A program made the position numbers and the translations under genes. Below, piece after piece: positions 8,903 through 16,656 of a stretch of DNA of 64,000 bases. The notes beneath the pieces are model-generated. The model saw nothing but the letters and a program-made list of their open reading frames with translations. It made no database searches and was not told where the DNA came from. The stretch spans positions 38,883 through 102,882 of the forward strand of contig NZ_PYMB01000016.1 in assembly GCF_003026455.1 (NCBI RefSeq), written 5' to 3'. The stretch comes from Photobacterium rosenbergii. GTDB taxonomy: Bacteria; Pseudomonadota; Gammaproteobacteria; Enterobacterales; Vibrionaceae. Within the stretch, counting starts at the first letter, position 1; every line of letters starts with the position of its first letter.

Positions 8903-9508
8903 ATGGCACTACGGGTATATGGTGATATCCAATCAGGTAACTGCTACAAAGTAAAATTGTTGCTCTCACTGTTAGGGACTCATCACGAATGGCAGCATGT
9001 TGATATTCTTGCAGGTGAATCCCAAACGCCTGCCTTTTTGCAAATCAACCCGAACGGAAAAATTCCAACAGTGCAGTTGGAAGATGGCCGCTTCTTGGCT
9101 GAATCAAATGCTATATTGACGTTTTTTGCCGAAGATACCCCACTTCTACCGCAAGATAAATACCAGAAAGCCAAGGTGATGGAGTGGTTGTTCTTTGAGC
9201 AATATAGCCACGAACCTTTCATCGCTGTTGCTAGGTTTATCCAAAAGTATCAGGGCTTACCAGAAGAGCGAAAGGCGGAATATGACTCGCTTCAAACAGG
9301 TGGGCATAAGGCACTGAAAGTCATGGAGAAGCAACTATCTAACTCTCCTTATCTAGTTGGAGAGAGCCTGAGTATTGCTGATATTGCTTTGTATGCTTAT
9401 ACCCATGTGGCTCATGAAGGTGGATTTTTCATACAGCAATACCCTCACATACAAGCATGGATAGAAAAAATAGCCCAACATCCCCGTTATGTCGGTATGT
9501 TGTCATAA
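8903..9508 (+). CDS. glutathione S-transferase
   Basis: About 201 residues. The N-terminal thioredoxin fold contains SGNCYKVKLLLSLL, the cis-proline loop NGKIPTVQLEDG and the glutathione-contacting ESNAILTFFA. The all-helical C-terminal domain contains the folding motif SIADIALYAYTHVA. It conjugates or reduces electrophiles with glutathione in the cytoplasm; the closest groups are the beta/theta-like bacterial GSTs. I prefer the ATG at 8903 over that at 8897 because GGAG lies directly against the first and 6 nt from the second. Confidence 0.9.
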   Translation: MALRVYGDIQSGNCYKVKLLLSLLGTHHEWQHVDILAGESQTPAFLQINPNGKIPTVQLEDGRFLAESNAILTFFAEDTPLLPQDKYQKAKVMEWLFFEQYSHEPFIAVARFIQKYQGLPEERKAEYDSLQTGGHKALKVMEKQLSNSPYLVGESLSIADIALYAYTHVAHEGGFFIQQYPHIQAWIEKIAQHPRYVGMLS

Positions 9509-9552
9509 TCGGTAAGTAAAATAGCACGCTGTTTTTAGCTTTAGTGGATTAG

Positions 9553-9984
9553 ATGTGGGGAAGCATGGAAGTCATTCTAGCAACAACGAATGAAGAAGTA
9601 GTTGAAATTGCGCCGATCATGCAGCAACTCCGGCCAAAGTATGAACTGGAGCAATTGATTGGCCTTATAAACCAACAGCGCAAAAACGGTTATCAACTGG
9701 TTTATGTCCAAGATGACGATACCATTTTATGTGTGGCGGGTTTTGTTACCGGCCATAAACTGGGGTGGGGGAATTATCTGTACATTGATGACCTGGTCAC
9801 TGATGAAGCTCAACGCTCATCGGGAGCCGGGAAATACTTGATAGAGTGGTTCAAGGATTACGCCCATATCAACCAGATAGAGCAAATTCACCTCGATTCA
9901 GGCGTTCACCGATATGGCGCGCACAAGTTCTACCTGAAGGAAGACTTTGTGATTTCCAGCCATCATTTTGCCTGCCAGTGCTAA
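9553..9984 (+). CDS. GNAT-family N-acetyltransferase
   Basis: 143 residues. The central block YLYIDDLVTDEAQRSSGAGKYLIEWF carries the acetyl-CoA pyrophosphate loop (here QRSSGAGKYL), and the C-terminal DSGVHRYGAHKFYLKEDF is the usual last strand and helix of the fold. It transfers acetyl from acetyl-CoA to an unknown amine. The start could also be the ATG at 9565, preceded by GGGGAA. The 3' end is followed by a perfect 13-bp hairpin shared with the convergent gene. Confidence 0.88.
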   Translation: MWGSMEVILATTNEEVVEIAPIMQQLRPKYELEQLIGLINQQRKNGYQLVYVQDDDTILCVAGFVTGHKLGWGNYLYIDDLVTDEAQRSSGAGKYLIEWFKDYAHINQIEQIHLDSGVHRYGAHKFYLKEDFVISSHHFACQC

Positions 9985-9987
9985 ATC

Positions 9988-10017
9988 ATAATCAGCTCAG
10001 ATAACTGAGCTGATTAT
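9988..10017. terminator. hairpin between convergent genes
   Basis: Perfect 13-bp stem (9988-10000 with 10005-10017) with loop ATAA, between the GNAT gene (+) and the 95-residue gene (-). There is no long T-run on either side, but its position between convergent stops fits a bidirectional terminator. Confidence 0.7.
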
Positions 10018-10045
10018 ATACGGTTTCCTTCGAGCCATTCCCAAA

Positions 10046-10333
10046 TCATGCATGCTCAACGCAGCAGCAGTTGCTGGCCGCAGTGATCTCGTCAATAAGT
10101 AAAATGGAGGCGGAACGCTGATCTTCAGCAGAGATATAATCGATAGACAAGACTTCGAGCAAATCTTTCAGCAGGAAGCTCAGGTGTGAAATTGTCTTGT
10201 CCTCGTCCTTGTAGGGTTCAAGGTCGATGATCAGCTTTTCGACATCATTGGCAATCGCATTGGAGGTGTCATTTTTCCAGTGTGATTTTTTTATTTTATC
10301 AACAATGTTGAAAATGGATTGGCATTTGTTCAT
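10046..10333 (-). CDS. hypothetical protein, 95 residues
   Basis: I do not recognise a family. The protein is charged and probably all-helical (DKIKKSHWKNDTSNAIANDVEKLIIDLEPY...), with no signal peptide or membrane segment, and ends in a cysteine cluster (NCCCVEHA). AAGGAC precedes the ATG. The codon pattern and convergent terminator support a real gene. The C-terminal Cys-Cys-Cys-x-x-His could bind a metal; that is speculation. Confidence 0.6.
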   Translation of the reverse strand: MNKCQSIFNIVDKIKKSHWKNDTSNAIANDVEKLIIDLEPYKDEDKTISHLSFLLKDLLEVLSIDYISAEDQRSASILLIDEITAASNCCCVEHA

Positions 10334-10600
10334 TGCTCGTTTGTCCTTGGCATTGCTGCTAATGATTTAAATAAAAATTCAAGGTTGCGCCATTGTTAGG
10401 GTGGTGTTTTTTTATTGTTCTTAACGCTTCCTTTGACCTTAGGCCTAGCAGGGATTTTACCAAGCAACTAGCACGGAAAACCAGTAGGTTTGGCCATAAT
10501 TTTCTATAGGTTTAACCGCATTCTTTTGCCATAAATAAGCACTGTATCCGTATTACTTTATCTATCATTGAGTTAGTCGTGCTATGCCTTTCGAAGAATT

Positions 10601-10627
10601 AGATATTAGGTATTTCACCTTATATCT
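10601..10627 (+). repeat. inverted repeat, first of a pair
   Basis: AGATATTAGGT (10601-10611) pairs with ACCTTATATCT (10617-10627) with one mismatch and a 5-nt loop. It is 17 nt upstream of a second, perfect hairpin. Confidence 0.6.
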
Positions 10628-10644
10628 AACGCGATAGAAATGAC

Positions 10645-10676
10645 TGGAAATAGGTTTGACATAAAACCTATTTCCA
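10645..10676 (+). repeat. perfect hairpin upstream of the orphan gene
   Basis: TGGAAATAGGTTT (10645-10657) pairs perfectly with AAACCTATTTCCA (10664-10676) across a 6-nt loop, 53 nt before the start of the 212-residue gene. There is no T-run after it, so it is not a terminator. An operator or a structured mRNA leader would explain it. Confidence 0.65.
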
Positions 10677-10729
10677 AGGTAAGCTTTAAAAATACAGTAT
10701 GGTCAGTTTAAAAAGCCTGGGGCAGAACG

Positions 10730-11368
10730 ATGGATAACAAAGCAAAACAGCAGCTAGGGCAGATCATGGTCGAGCAAGATAAGTTGCTGGCTATTTTGTC
10801 GAGTAATCCAAGCGCACTAGATGAATACCCTGAACTTCAACGTCATGTGACGGATAAAAATGGTAATGCCATTGCTTATCGCCGGGCAATTCGTAATAAG
10901 CAATTTTCCAAGGACCAGTATAGAGAAGCGATATTGGAGCGGATTGACGATATTAGCTTTGACATGTGCTCACAGCTTGATTTGGACTTTCTCGTAAACC
11001 GTGTAGCCAATAAGGTTGGCGATGATATAGAGGCAATTAAAGCACTTTCCATTAAGGATTTTGGGGCTGACACTTTGTCTAAACTACTACATATGCTGGG
11101 TAACACTGTATATGGCGCTCAGGAAACCAAAGTCTCTTATCCGTGGATGAGCCTCAAAGGGCAGGCGAACCCGACTTTTTGGAAGAATGCCCATAAGGCA
11201 TTTGATTTGATGCAAGAGGGGTACTCGACCCACTGGAAGCTTAATTCGGTGTTTCAAGACAGGTTTGATATCGCCGTTCCCCAGTCTTTTCCCCGTTTTG
11301 TCCGTGCTTTTGGTAACCCACGAGATATCCCTGAATGGCGGGAGTGGGCTGGGTATAAAGAGGCGTGA
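10730..11368 (+). CDS. hypothetical protein, 212 residues
   Basis: I do not recognise a family. The protein is soluble and mixed helical, with no signal peptide. Notable parts are QLGQIMVEQDKLLAIL at the N-terminus, a charged middle (DKNGNAIAYRRAIRNKQFSKD), and a Trp-rich C-terminal half (YPWMSLKGQANPTFWKNAHKAF, WREWAGY). The ATG follows a weak GGGGCAG. The gene stands alone between a double hairpin and a strong terminator, so it looks independently regulated. Confidence 0.65.
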   Translation: MDNKAKQQLGQIMVEQDKLLAILSSNPSALDEYPELQRHVTDKNGNAIAYRRAIRNKQFSKDQYREAILERIDDISFDMCSQLDLDFLVNRVANKVGDDIEAIKALSIKDFGADTLSKLLHMLGNTVYGAQETKVSYPWMSLKGQANPTFWKNAHKAFDLMQEGYSTHWKLNSVFQDRFDIAVPQSFPRFVRAFGNPRDIPEWREWAGYKEA

Positions 11369-11397
11369 TGAATGATTAGTTATTGCGAAAAAACAAG

Positions 11398-11420
11398 AGG
11401 CAGCCAATGGCTGCCTCTTT
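11398..11420. terminator. bidirectional terminator
   Basis: GAGGCAGCC-AAT-GGCTGCCTCTTT at 11398-11420, with A-rich sequence before it and T after it. It sits between the 212-residue gene (+) and the KdgM-type porin (-). Confidence 0.9.
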
Positions 11421-11448
11421 GCTTAGGCAAGTGCTTGGTAGGTGTAAC

Positions 11449-12240
11449 TTAGAAGTTAAAATTTACACCTACAGAGAACACGTTATCGACGGCCTTCTTA
11501 CCCAATCCTTTGATTTCGGCATCGCCCTTGTAAGTGTACATGGCGTATGGGTGAATGCTGTCAAAGCCGATAAACTTAGCTTTCAACTCCACTTCACTTT
11601 GGTTGCCTTCCAGTTTTCCGTTAGCTTTATCTTTAATGTCTGATGTGTAATTTGCATCGAATTTAGAATCTCCCCGCTTGTAGATGTAGTTTGCGGATAG
11701 ATCCATCATATCGGCAACGACATAACCGACGGTTAAATCCATACGGTGGATGTTGTTATCTTCCTTGATGTCAAGGTTATGAGCTGTGTTTTTGAAGTTA
11801 AGCTTACGCTCAGCCATCTCATAACGGTAACGAGCTGCTGTGTATAGCCCGTTATCAAACTGGTAACCGGTTTTCAGGCCAAACTTAGCCGTGTTGCTAA
11901 TACGCTGGCTGGCGTTAACTTTGTCACCGTCAGGGGTAGTGAATTGGCCATTTGAGCGGCTACGAGAACCTGAAGGCACGGTTAGTTCAAATTGTGGTTG
12001 GATATACCATGCATCAGTGATATCGAAGTTGTAGTCGATGCGCATGTTGGATTCTTTGTGGCGCTTTAAATTGCCTTCAGTGACGAATTCAACACCACCA
12101 CTGAAACCCAAGCCGATATCATGATAGATAGAGAATTTGCTCTCGTCATCGTTGCCATGCTCAATGTTGTAGCTGGTGGTTGCCATTGCAGTGGCAGAGA
12201 AAAGAGAAGAAACAACTGCAGCTAAAACTAACTTTTTCAT
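11449..12240 (-). CDS. KdgM-family outer-membrane porin
   Basis: 263 residues with a signal peptide (KKLVLAAVVSSLFSATAMA) and alternating amphipathic beta-strands to a terminal phenylalanine (VGVNFNF), as needed for BamA insertion. The spread of RIDYNFDITDAWYIQPQFEL, TAKFGLKTGYQF and AARYRYEMAERK fits the oligogalacturonate-specific porin family (PF06178). The natural substrate is acidic oligosaccharides from pectin or alginate, but no lyase or uptake genes for these are nearby, so the substrate is open. A perfect 8-bp dyad lies in the upstream region. Confidence 0.87.
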   Translation of the reverse strand: MKKLVLAAVVSSLFSATAMATTSYNIEHGNDDESKFSIYHDIGLGFSGGVEFVTEGNLKRHKESNMRIDYNFDITDAWYIQPQFELTVPSGSRSRSNGQFTTPDGDKVNASQRISNTAKFGLKTGYQFDNGLYTAARYRYEMAERKLNFKNTAHNLDIKEDNNIHRMDLTVGYVVADMMDLSANYIYKRGDSKFDANYTSDIKDKANGKLEGNQSEVELKAKFIGFDSIHPYAMYTYKGDAEIKGLGKKAVDNVFSVGVNFNF

Positions 12241-12306
12241 TATTAAAACCTATTTTGTATTAGAGAAATACAATCCATCGTCAGGTTTTGTTATCCATTA
12301 ACAGTT

Positions 12307-12337
12307 TGATGAACTTGGTGAACGGTCGTGTTCATCA
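12307..12337. promoter_or_regulatory. dyad upstream of the KdgM-type porin
   Basis: TGATGAAC (12307-12314) and GTTCATCA (12330-12337) form a perfect 8-bp dyad with 15-nt spacing, 67-97 bp upstream of the porin start. It could be an operator. Confidence 0.4.
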
Positions 12338-12421
12338 GCGGGGACAGAATAGGGAAAAAGGTTTTTTTAATGTAATTGAATGGCGTTTGAAATAATTGAA
12401 ATAAACGTAGGTTTAATATAA

Positions 12422-12446
12422 AAACCGAGGCAGGAGCCTCGGTTTA
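12422..12446 (-). terminator. terminator of the FadL-type gene
   Basis: AAACCGAGGC (12422-12431), loop AGGA, GCCTCGGTTT (12436-12445). Read on the minus strand it is followed by a T-run, and it lies just past the FadL-type gene. Confidence 0.88.
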
Positions 12447-12504
12447 GTACTTTTTTTTGCAGCAAGGAGATTAAGGCGAACTAGCCTTTAGGAATAAGCT
12501 CTGC

Positions 12505-13635
12505 TTAGTATGCATAGCTTAGGCTGAGGATATGCAGCCTTTGGTCGTCAACTCTTCCGGTAAAGCCATTGTCATAGCTAACATCATGCTCACCGAGATC
12601 TCGGTATTGATAGGCTAGGCCGATTCGGTGACCGTTGGAGCGGGTCTTTTCAGCACCAATGCCCACTGCCCAGTTTTTACCGACGGCAAGCTCAGGTGAT
12701 ACCGCCGAGCTTTTCTGCAGGGTTGAGTCGTAACGCACACCTGCTTGGTATTCCCAGTTGTTCTGGTTATAGCTCAGAGCCGTACCTAAGCTGTAAACAT
12801 CTTTTAGATCGCCGTCTTGGTCAAAATCAGACCAGAACTCTACACCTGTCATCGCTTTGATAGCGAGCTTGTCATTGATTTGGTGGTGAAGGCCGAGATC
12901 TAATCGAGCCGGCCAAATGATGTCATTGGCCACCGTTGTCTTCATGCTTCCTGCCGTGACGTCGATTTTATCTCCACGGTGGTCCACGCGGTGCTTGTAG
13001 TTGGCTGCAATATAAGTGCTGTCTGAGATATCAAACATACCGGAAAGGATAAAACTGGCAGCGGTTGAGTTTGCTTCGCCCTCTATGGTGATGTCACCAA
13101 TAGATGCGTCCAGTGACGTCATAAGGTGCTGTACAACCAAAGCTCCACCAAGGGACAAGCGGCTATTGACCTGGTAACCCGCTGCAAGGTGCACGTTAAC
13201 TGCCTCCTGCGACATAGCGTCGAATAAATTTAGGCCAGACAAGCCGTTGGTATAGTCCATGCCAAGTCCACCGTCGGCATGTAATGATGCGCCTAATACC
13301 CAACTATCATTAACGCGTTTGGCATAGGCTAGGCTAGGGGCTAGAGCTTTATTTTCACCCGATGCATGGAGGTCTCTCCCCATAAAGCCGGTACCATTGT
13401 GCTCGGAGTAGGCATCGATATATTGCAGGCCTACAGAGAAGCTTGAATCTTCAATGGCTGTCAAACCCGCTGGGCTGGTGATCGCTGCACTAGCATCGTT
13501 TCGATTTGTTGAATTGGCAACACCTGCAGAAGAGACACTATCAAAGGTGGCAACTTCATGAAGTAATATACCGCCGGCCATGACGCTGGAAGAAAATACG
13601 GATGTAAGAATTAAAGCTAAAGCCTGTTTTTTCAT
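12505..13635 (-). CDS. FadL/TodX-family outer-membrane transporter
   Basis: The start is placed at 13635, where a normal signal peptide begins (KKQALALILTSVFSSSVMAGG), rather than at the longer frame to 13701. This gives 376 residues. The early SPAGLTAIEDSSFSVGLQYI is the equivalent of the FadL NPA motif after the hatch, and the rest alternates as a beta-barrel with terminal YAY. FadL-type proteins pass long-chain fatty acids or other hydrophobic molecules through the outer membrane by lateral diffusion. Its substrate is not shown. It has its own terminator. Confidence 0.88.
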   Translation of the reverse strand: MKKQALALILTSVFSSSVMAGGILLHEVATFDSVSSAGVANSTNRNDASAAITSPAGLTAIEDSSFSVGLQYIDAYSEHNGTGFMGRDLHASGENKALAPSLAYAKRVNDSWVLGASLHADGGLGMDYTNGLSGLNLFDAMSQEAVNVHLAAGYQVNSRLSLGGALVVQHLMTSLDASIGDITIEGEANSTAASFILSGMFDISDSTYIAANYKHRVDHRGDKIDVTAGSMKTTVANDIIWPARLDLGLHHQINDKLAIKAMTGVEFWSDFDQDGDLKDVYSLGTALSYNQNNWEYQAGVRYDSTLQKSSAVSPELAVGKNWAVGIGAEKTRSNGHRIGLAYQYRDLGEHDVSYDNGFTGRVDDQRLHILSLSYAY

Positions 13636-13705
13636 AATAAAGCTCGAAGTTATATAGATAGCTTGTGTTATTTGCATCAAATGGAAAATTGAGATAGCCA
13701 ATAGC

Positions 13706-13733
13706 TAAAACGCCACCCTTGGGCAGCGTTTGA
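13706..13733 (-). terminator. weak hairpin terminator
   Basis: AAACGC (13708-13713) pairs with GCGTTT (13726-13731), with a partly paired interior, followed on the minus strand by TTTT. It lies directly after the 251-residue beta-barrel gene. Confidence 0.45.
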
Positions 13734-13740
13734 ATATTGA

Positions 13741-14496
13741 TTAGATTTGGTAGTTGAACTCTATCCGGTGGTCGCCATCTTTGAAGTCGGTGTATTCTGT
13801 CCAGTTGGCAAAGTAGCGTACGTTGAAGCGCGGATTGAACTGGTAAGAAGCTGCAAACTCATGGGCGAAAACATTTGAGTTACCTTCACCGTATGCGTTG
13901 TCTTTGTAGGTATCAGAGCCAGATAAGGTGGTCATCCACATTGGGTTGTAGTTAAGCCAGATCTTATCGTTAATAGTGAACTTACCGTAGGTACCGATAA
14001 CCGCAAAGGTACCCGGTACTGAGTAGCCACTGGTTTCAGTAAAGACACTGTTGTTGCCAAATGCCGCGCCTGCACCAGCAAGCGGGAATAGCTGGACAGG
14101 GCCAAGAGCTGGAAGCGCCTGAATAAAGCTGTAGGAAATGTTACCGGATTCGGTGTTGAAGTCGTAAGTAACATCAAGCTGGTTACCGCGACCGTTGGTT
14201 AAATCAACACCGAAATTACGGAAACGGATGCTATCGATACTGTCATTGGCACCGCTATCCCAGCCAAGGCTGTCGCCCAGTGCACCTTTGAACTCGAGTA
14301 CATTCATGCCAGCCGTGGTAGGGTTGCCGGTGTCATAGGTTTGACCGAGTTTGATGTTCAAACCTTTATCGGTATAGCCTGCACCAACTTGGGTAAATAC
14401 CGCAAGTGGATCAGACATATCTTGAATCTCGTCATCGGAGTGTGCAGTAAAGCTGACTGCAGTTAGCACGGCTGCAGAAATAAGTATTTTATTCAT
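13741..14496 (-). CDS. outer-membrane beta-barrel protein, unclassified
   Basis: 251 residues: signal peptide (NKILISAAVLTAVSFTAHS), then alternating hydrophobic and polar strands such as GNQLDVTYDFNTESGNISYSF and RFNVRYFANWTEYTDF, ending HRIEFNYQI. I do not recognise a named family. Aromatic girdle residues and the lack of internal charge clusters fit a small barrel of about 10-12 strands. It is divergent from a LysR gene, and the 372-bp gap holds three related dyads, so it is probably that regulator's target. The downstream + strand barrel (15784) resembles it in size and in the motif VGAGYTDKGL / LGVGYSDVAS. Confidence 0.8.
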   Translation of the reverse strand: MNKILISAAVLTAVSFTAHSDDEIQDMSDPLAVFTQVGAGYTDKGLNIKLGQTYDTGNPTTAGMNVLEFKGALGDSLGWDSGANDSIDSIRFRNFGVDLTNGRGNQLDVTYDFNTESGNISYSFIQALPALGPVQLFPLAGAGAAFGNNSVFTETSGYSVPGTFAVIGTYGKFTINDKIWLNYNPMWMTTLSGSDTYKDNAYGEGNSNVFAHEFAASYQFNPRFNVRYFANWTEYTDFKDGDHRIEFNYQI

Positions 14497-14868
14497 AATA
14501 TTTTTCTAAATAGGTACAACAATGAAGTGAGGTAAAAGTACCATTTAGGAAAAAATAGAGTTGCACTGTAAGTGCAGGCTATTTAGTAGGTTTGTAATAA
14601 TGTGTGATTTTTTAAATAGATATAATTGGAAAAATATTATTTAAATTATTATGGTTTTTGGGTTTATAGATGAATGAATGTTTTATAATTAAATTTAATG
14701 TAATAAAAGATTGCTGTGCACTCACAGTGCATTGGTGTTGGTCATTTTCAATTATGATGTAAGCAATATTTGTAGCTTAAGTGCTAGCACTATTTGGCGT
14801 TTATTTTTCAGTTCCATTATTGAATGATCTAGCTGTTGTTAGGTAAGAGATATTGTTAGGTAAGAGAT
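14497..14868. promoter_or_regulatory. divergent control region with three related dyads
   Basis: AT-rich gap between the beta-barrel (-) and LysR (+) genes. It holds TGCACT-GTA-AGTGCA (14562-14576), TGCACT-CAC-AGTGCA (14717-14731) and the palindrome AGTGCTAGCACT (14780-14791). The first two are the same 15-bp site 155 bp apart, one next to each gene. This arrangement fits a LysR-type (or other dimeric) regulator that binds both ends and loops the DNA. Confidence 0.65.
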
Positions 14869-14869
14869 A
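14836..14869 (+). repeat. 17-bp tandem duplication over the ribosome site
   Basis: The 17-bp unit TTGTTAGGTAAGAGATA occurs twice without a gap (14836-14852 and 14853-14869). Its second copy ends on the A of the LysR start codon, so the gene has a duplicated Shine-Dalgarno region (TAGGTAAGAG). Confidence 0.9.
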
Positions 14870-15723
14870 TGATTGATTTGAATCTTGTACGGGTGTTTGT
14901 TGCAGTATACCGTCACTCTTCCTATACCCTTGCAGCGCGCGAGTTGAATTTATCTCAACCGGCTGTCAGCCAGGCAATACGCCGTTTTGAAAGCAGTCTC
15001 AATACCTTATTGTTTGTAAACGAAGGCCGCCGACCTTCGCCAACCCCATATGCCACACGGCTAATCAGGCACCTTGGTTTAGCCGTAGATTCAATCGATG
15101 GCGTATTGGCGCAAAAGCGTGAAGTTTGTGCTTATGTCAACGAAGCCTATTTTCATTTATTCAGTGATATTGAGTATTTGATAATGCGGCAACAGCCTCG
15201 GGTTCAGAAACAGATGCTCGAAGACCTTCAAGCAAACAAAATAGAATTACTGCTAGATACTGTTGCGCATCTTGATAGCAATTTCATTGTTGAAGAGCTT
15301 ATATCGCAACCAATGGTTGTGGTATGTCGCCAAGCCCACCCGAGGGTATGCGAAAATACTCTCACAAAGGAGCTGTTCTACAGTGAGGAGCATGTTGTTT
15401 TACAGCTTTGCTCCGAAAAGCGTCAAATCTTGGAATCTTTCGCTAAAGAGCCTGTAGGTACATTTAAAGACAAACTCGAAGTAAGCAGTGTTGCTAGTCT
15501 CTTAATGAGTGTTTCGCGCAGTAATTGCTTGGGTATTGTGAATGCTGCCGTTGCCAAAGAATGGGCGGATATACTTCGCCTGCAGGTTTTGCCTTTGCCT
15601 ATTGCCGCCGAGCCTGTTCCATTGCAGATGATTTACCATCAGCGCTATGCACTGGATCCTCATCATAAAATGATTCGCAATGAGATCCGTCATCGAATCA
15701 GTCGTAGCGTTCAGCCGCTTTAA
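14869..15723 (+). CDS. LysR-family transcriptional regulator
   Basis: 284 residues. The N-terminal DNA-binding domain reads SSYTLAARELNLSQPAVSQAIRRFE (residues ~17-41), followed by LFVNEGRRPSPT. The effector domain is clearly related to that of the LysR at 21121-21972: compare VVVCRQAHPRV with KVICRSDHPRI, and LQVLPLPI with LKVLPMPI. The two genes are therefore paralogues within 7 kb. This one sits between two beta-barrel genes. The duplicated ribosome site is odd. The probable target is the divergent barrel gene, and possibly the barrel just downstream. Confidence 0.93.
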   Translation: MIDLNLVRVFVAVYRHSSYTLAARELNLSQPAVSQAIRRFESSLNTLLFVNEGRRPSPTPYATRLIRHLGLAVDSIDGVLAQKREVCAYVNEAYFHLFSDIEYLIMRQQPRVQKQMLEDLQANKIELLLDTVAHLDSNFIVEELISQPMVVVCRQAHPRVCENTLTKELFYSEEHVVLQLCSEKRQILESFAKEPVGTFKDKLEVSSVASLLMSVSRSNCLGIVNAAVAKEWADILRLQVLPLPIAAEPVPLQMIYHQRYALDPHHKMIRNEIRHRISRSVQPL

Positions 15724-15783
15724 TTACTAATTATCAGATAATGAAAATTAGTACCTGAAAATTTATATTTAAGAATCAATACC

Positions 15784-16488
15784 ATGCAACTTACTAATAA
15801 GCGCCTTATTGTTCCTGTGATTATCTCAGGAGCACTGTCTTTAACAAGCGTAAAAGGGGTAAATGCTGATGAAAAACACCATGAAGACCCGACGAGGATT
15901 GTGACAAAACTTGGGGTTGGTTACTCAGATGTTGCCTCGGTTTCTGGATCATTAGGGTTGGATGAAGCCCGGATGATCAATGCACGAGTGAATGAAGAAG
16001 GTGAATGGCGTTTAGGCGGTTCTTGGCTATTTGATATCGGGATTATTAACTTTAATTTCAGTCGCACTGATTATGACGATGGTGGTCATAAGAATAATTA
16101 CAGTGTCGGTACCTATGTTCCCTTGAGCTATTTTGGTATCGAACCTGCTGGTTGGATGGTATTCCCAACGGCTGGCTATAGCTATAATGATGGTGAACTG
16201 GCTCAGCCTGCTGATGATGGCAGTGATGAATATGTCATGATGCGCAGTCAAAACCATGCAGGCTATATCGGTATGTTCGGTGTACGCCCTTTTGAAGGGA
16301 CGAAATGGAGCATGATTGGTTTGATGGGAGTAGGCGCTGGCTCTGGCGGCTATTCCAGTTATTGGGGCGGTGCTGGATTGAGCTATAAGTTGAACGATAA
16401 GGCTTCATTCAACATGTTCGGTATTTTGTCCGAAGATGACTTTGGTACCAATAATAAACTTGGTGGCTCTTTCACATATCAATTCTAA
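15784..16488 (+). CDS. outer-membrane beta-barrel protein, unclassified
   Basis: 234 residues with a signal peptide ending near VKGVNA, then alternating strands (SWLFDIGIINFNFSRTDY, YSVGTYVPLSYFGIEPAGW, FNMFGILSEDDFGTN) and terminal SFTYQF. The final phenylalanine suits a BAM-inserted barrel. No family name is justified. It lies 60 bp after the LysR gene on the same strand and may be co-transcribed with it. It is similar in plan to the 251-residue barrel on the other side of LysR. Confidence 0.8.
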   Translation: MQLTNKRLIVPVIISGALSLTSVKGVNADEKHHEDPTRIVTKLGVGYSDVASVSGSLGLDEARMINARVNEEGEWRLGGSWLFDIGIINFNFSRTDYDDGGHKNNYSVGTYVPLSYFGIEPAGWMVFPTAGYSYNDGELAQPADDGSDEYVMMRSQNHAGYIGMFGVRPFEGTKWSMIGLMGVGAGSGGYSSYWGGAGLSYKLNDKASFNMFGILSEDDFGTNNKLGGSFTYQF

Positions 16489-16656
16489 TGAATAGTTATT
16501 GAATACCTGCTGGTGACATTTAATTACCTATAGGTGTGCTATCGCATAAGGTATACTTATAGTTCGTATAACCTCAGTGTTATATATCTACGTCGTTCTA
16601 ATGATTAAAATTTTCTCGGAATTTTAATCTTGCTCCAAGTATTGGCGAACGACATC

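Larger units (their letters stand above)
10334..10729. other. long divergent intergenic region with two hairpins
   Basis: Nearly 400 bases between the divergent 95- and 212-residue genes. It is AT-rich with no credible open frame. It contains two inverted repeats close to the 212-residue gene (10601-10627 and 10645-10676), listed separately, and the word TAGGTTT occurs three times. It must contain promoters for both flanking genes. Confidence 0.6.
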
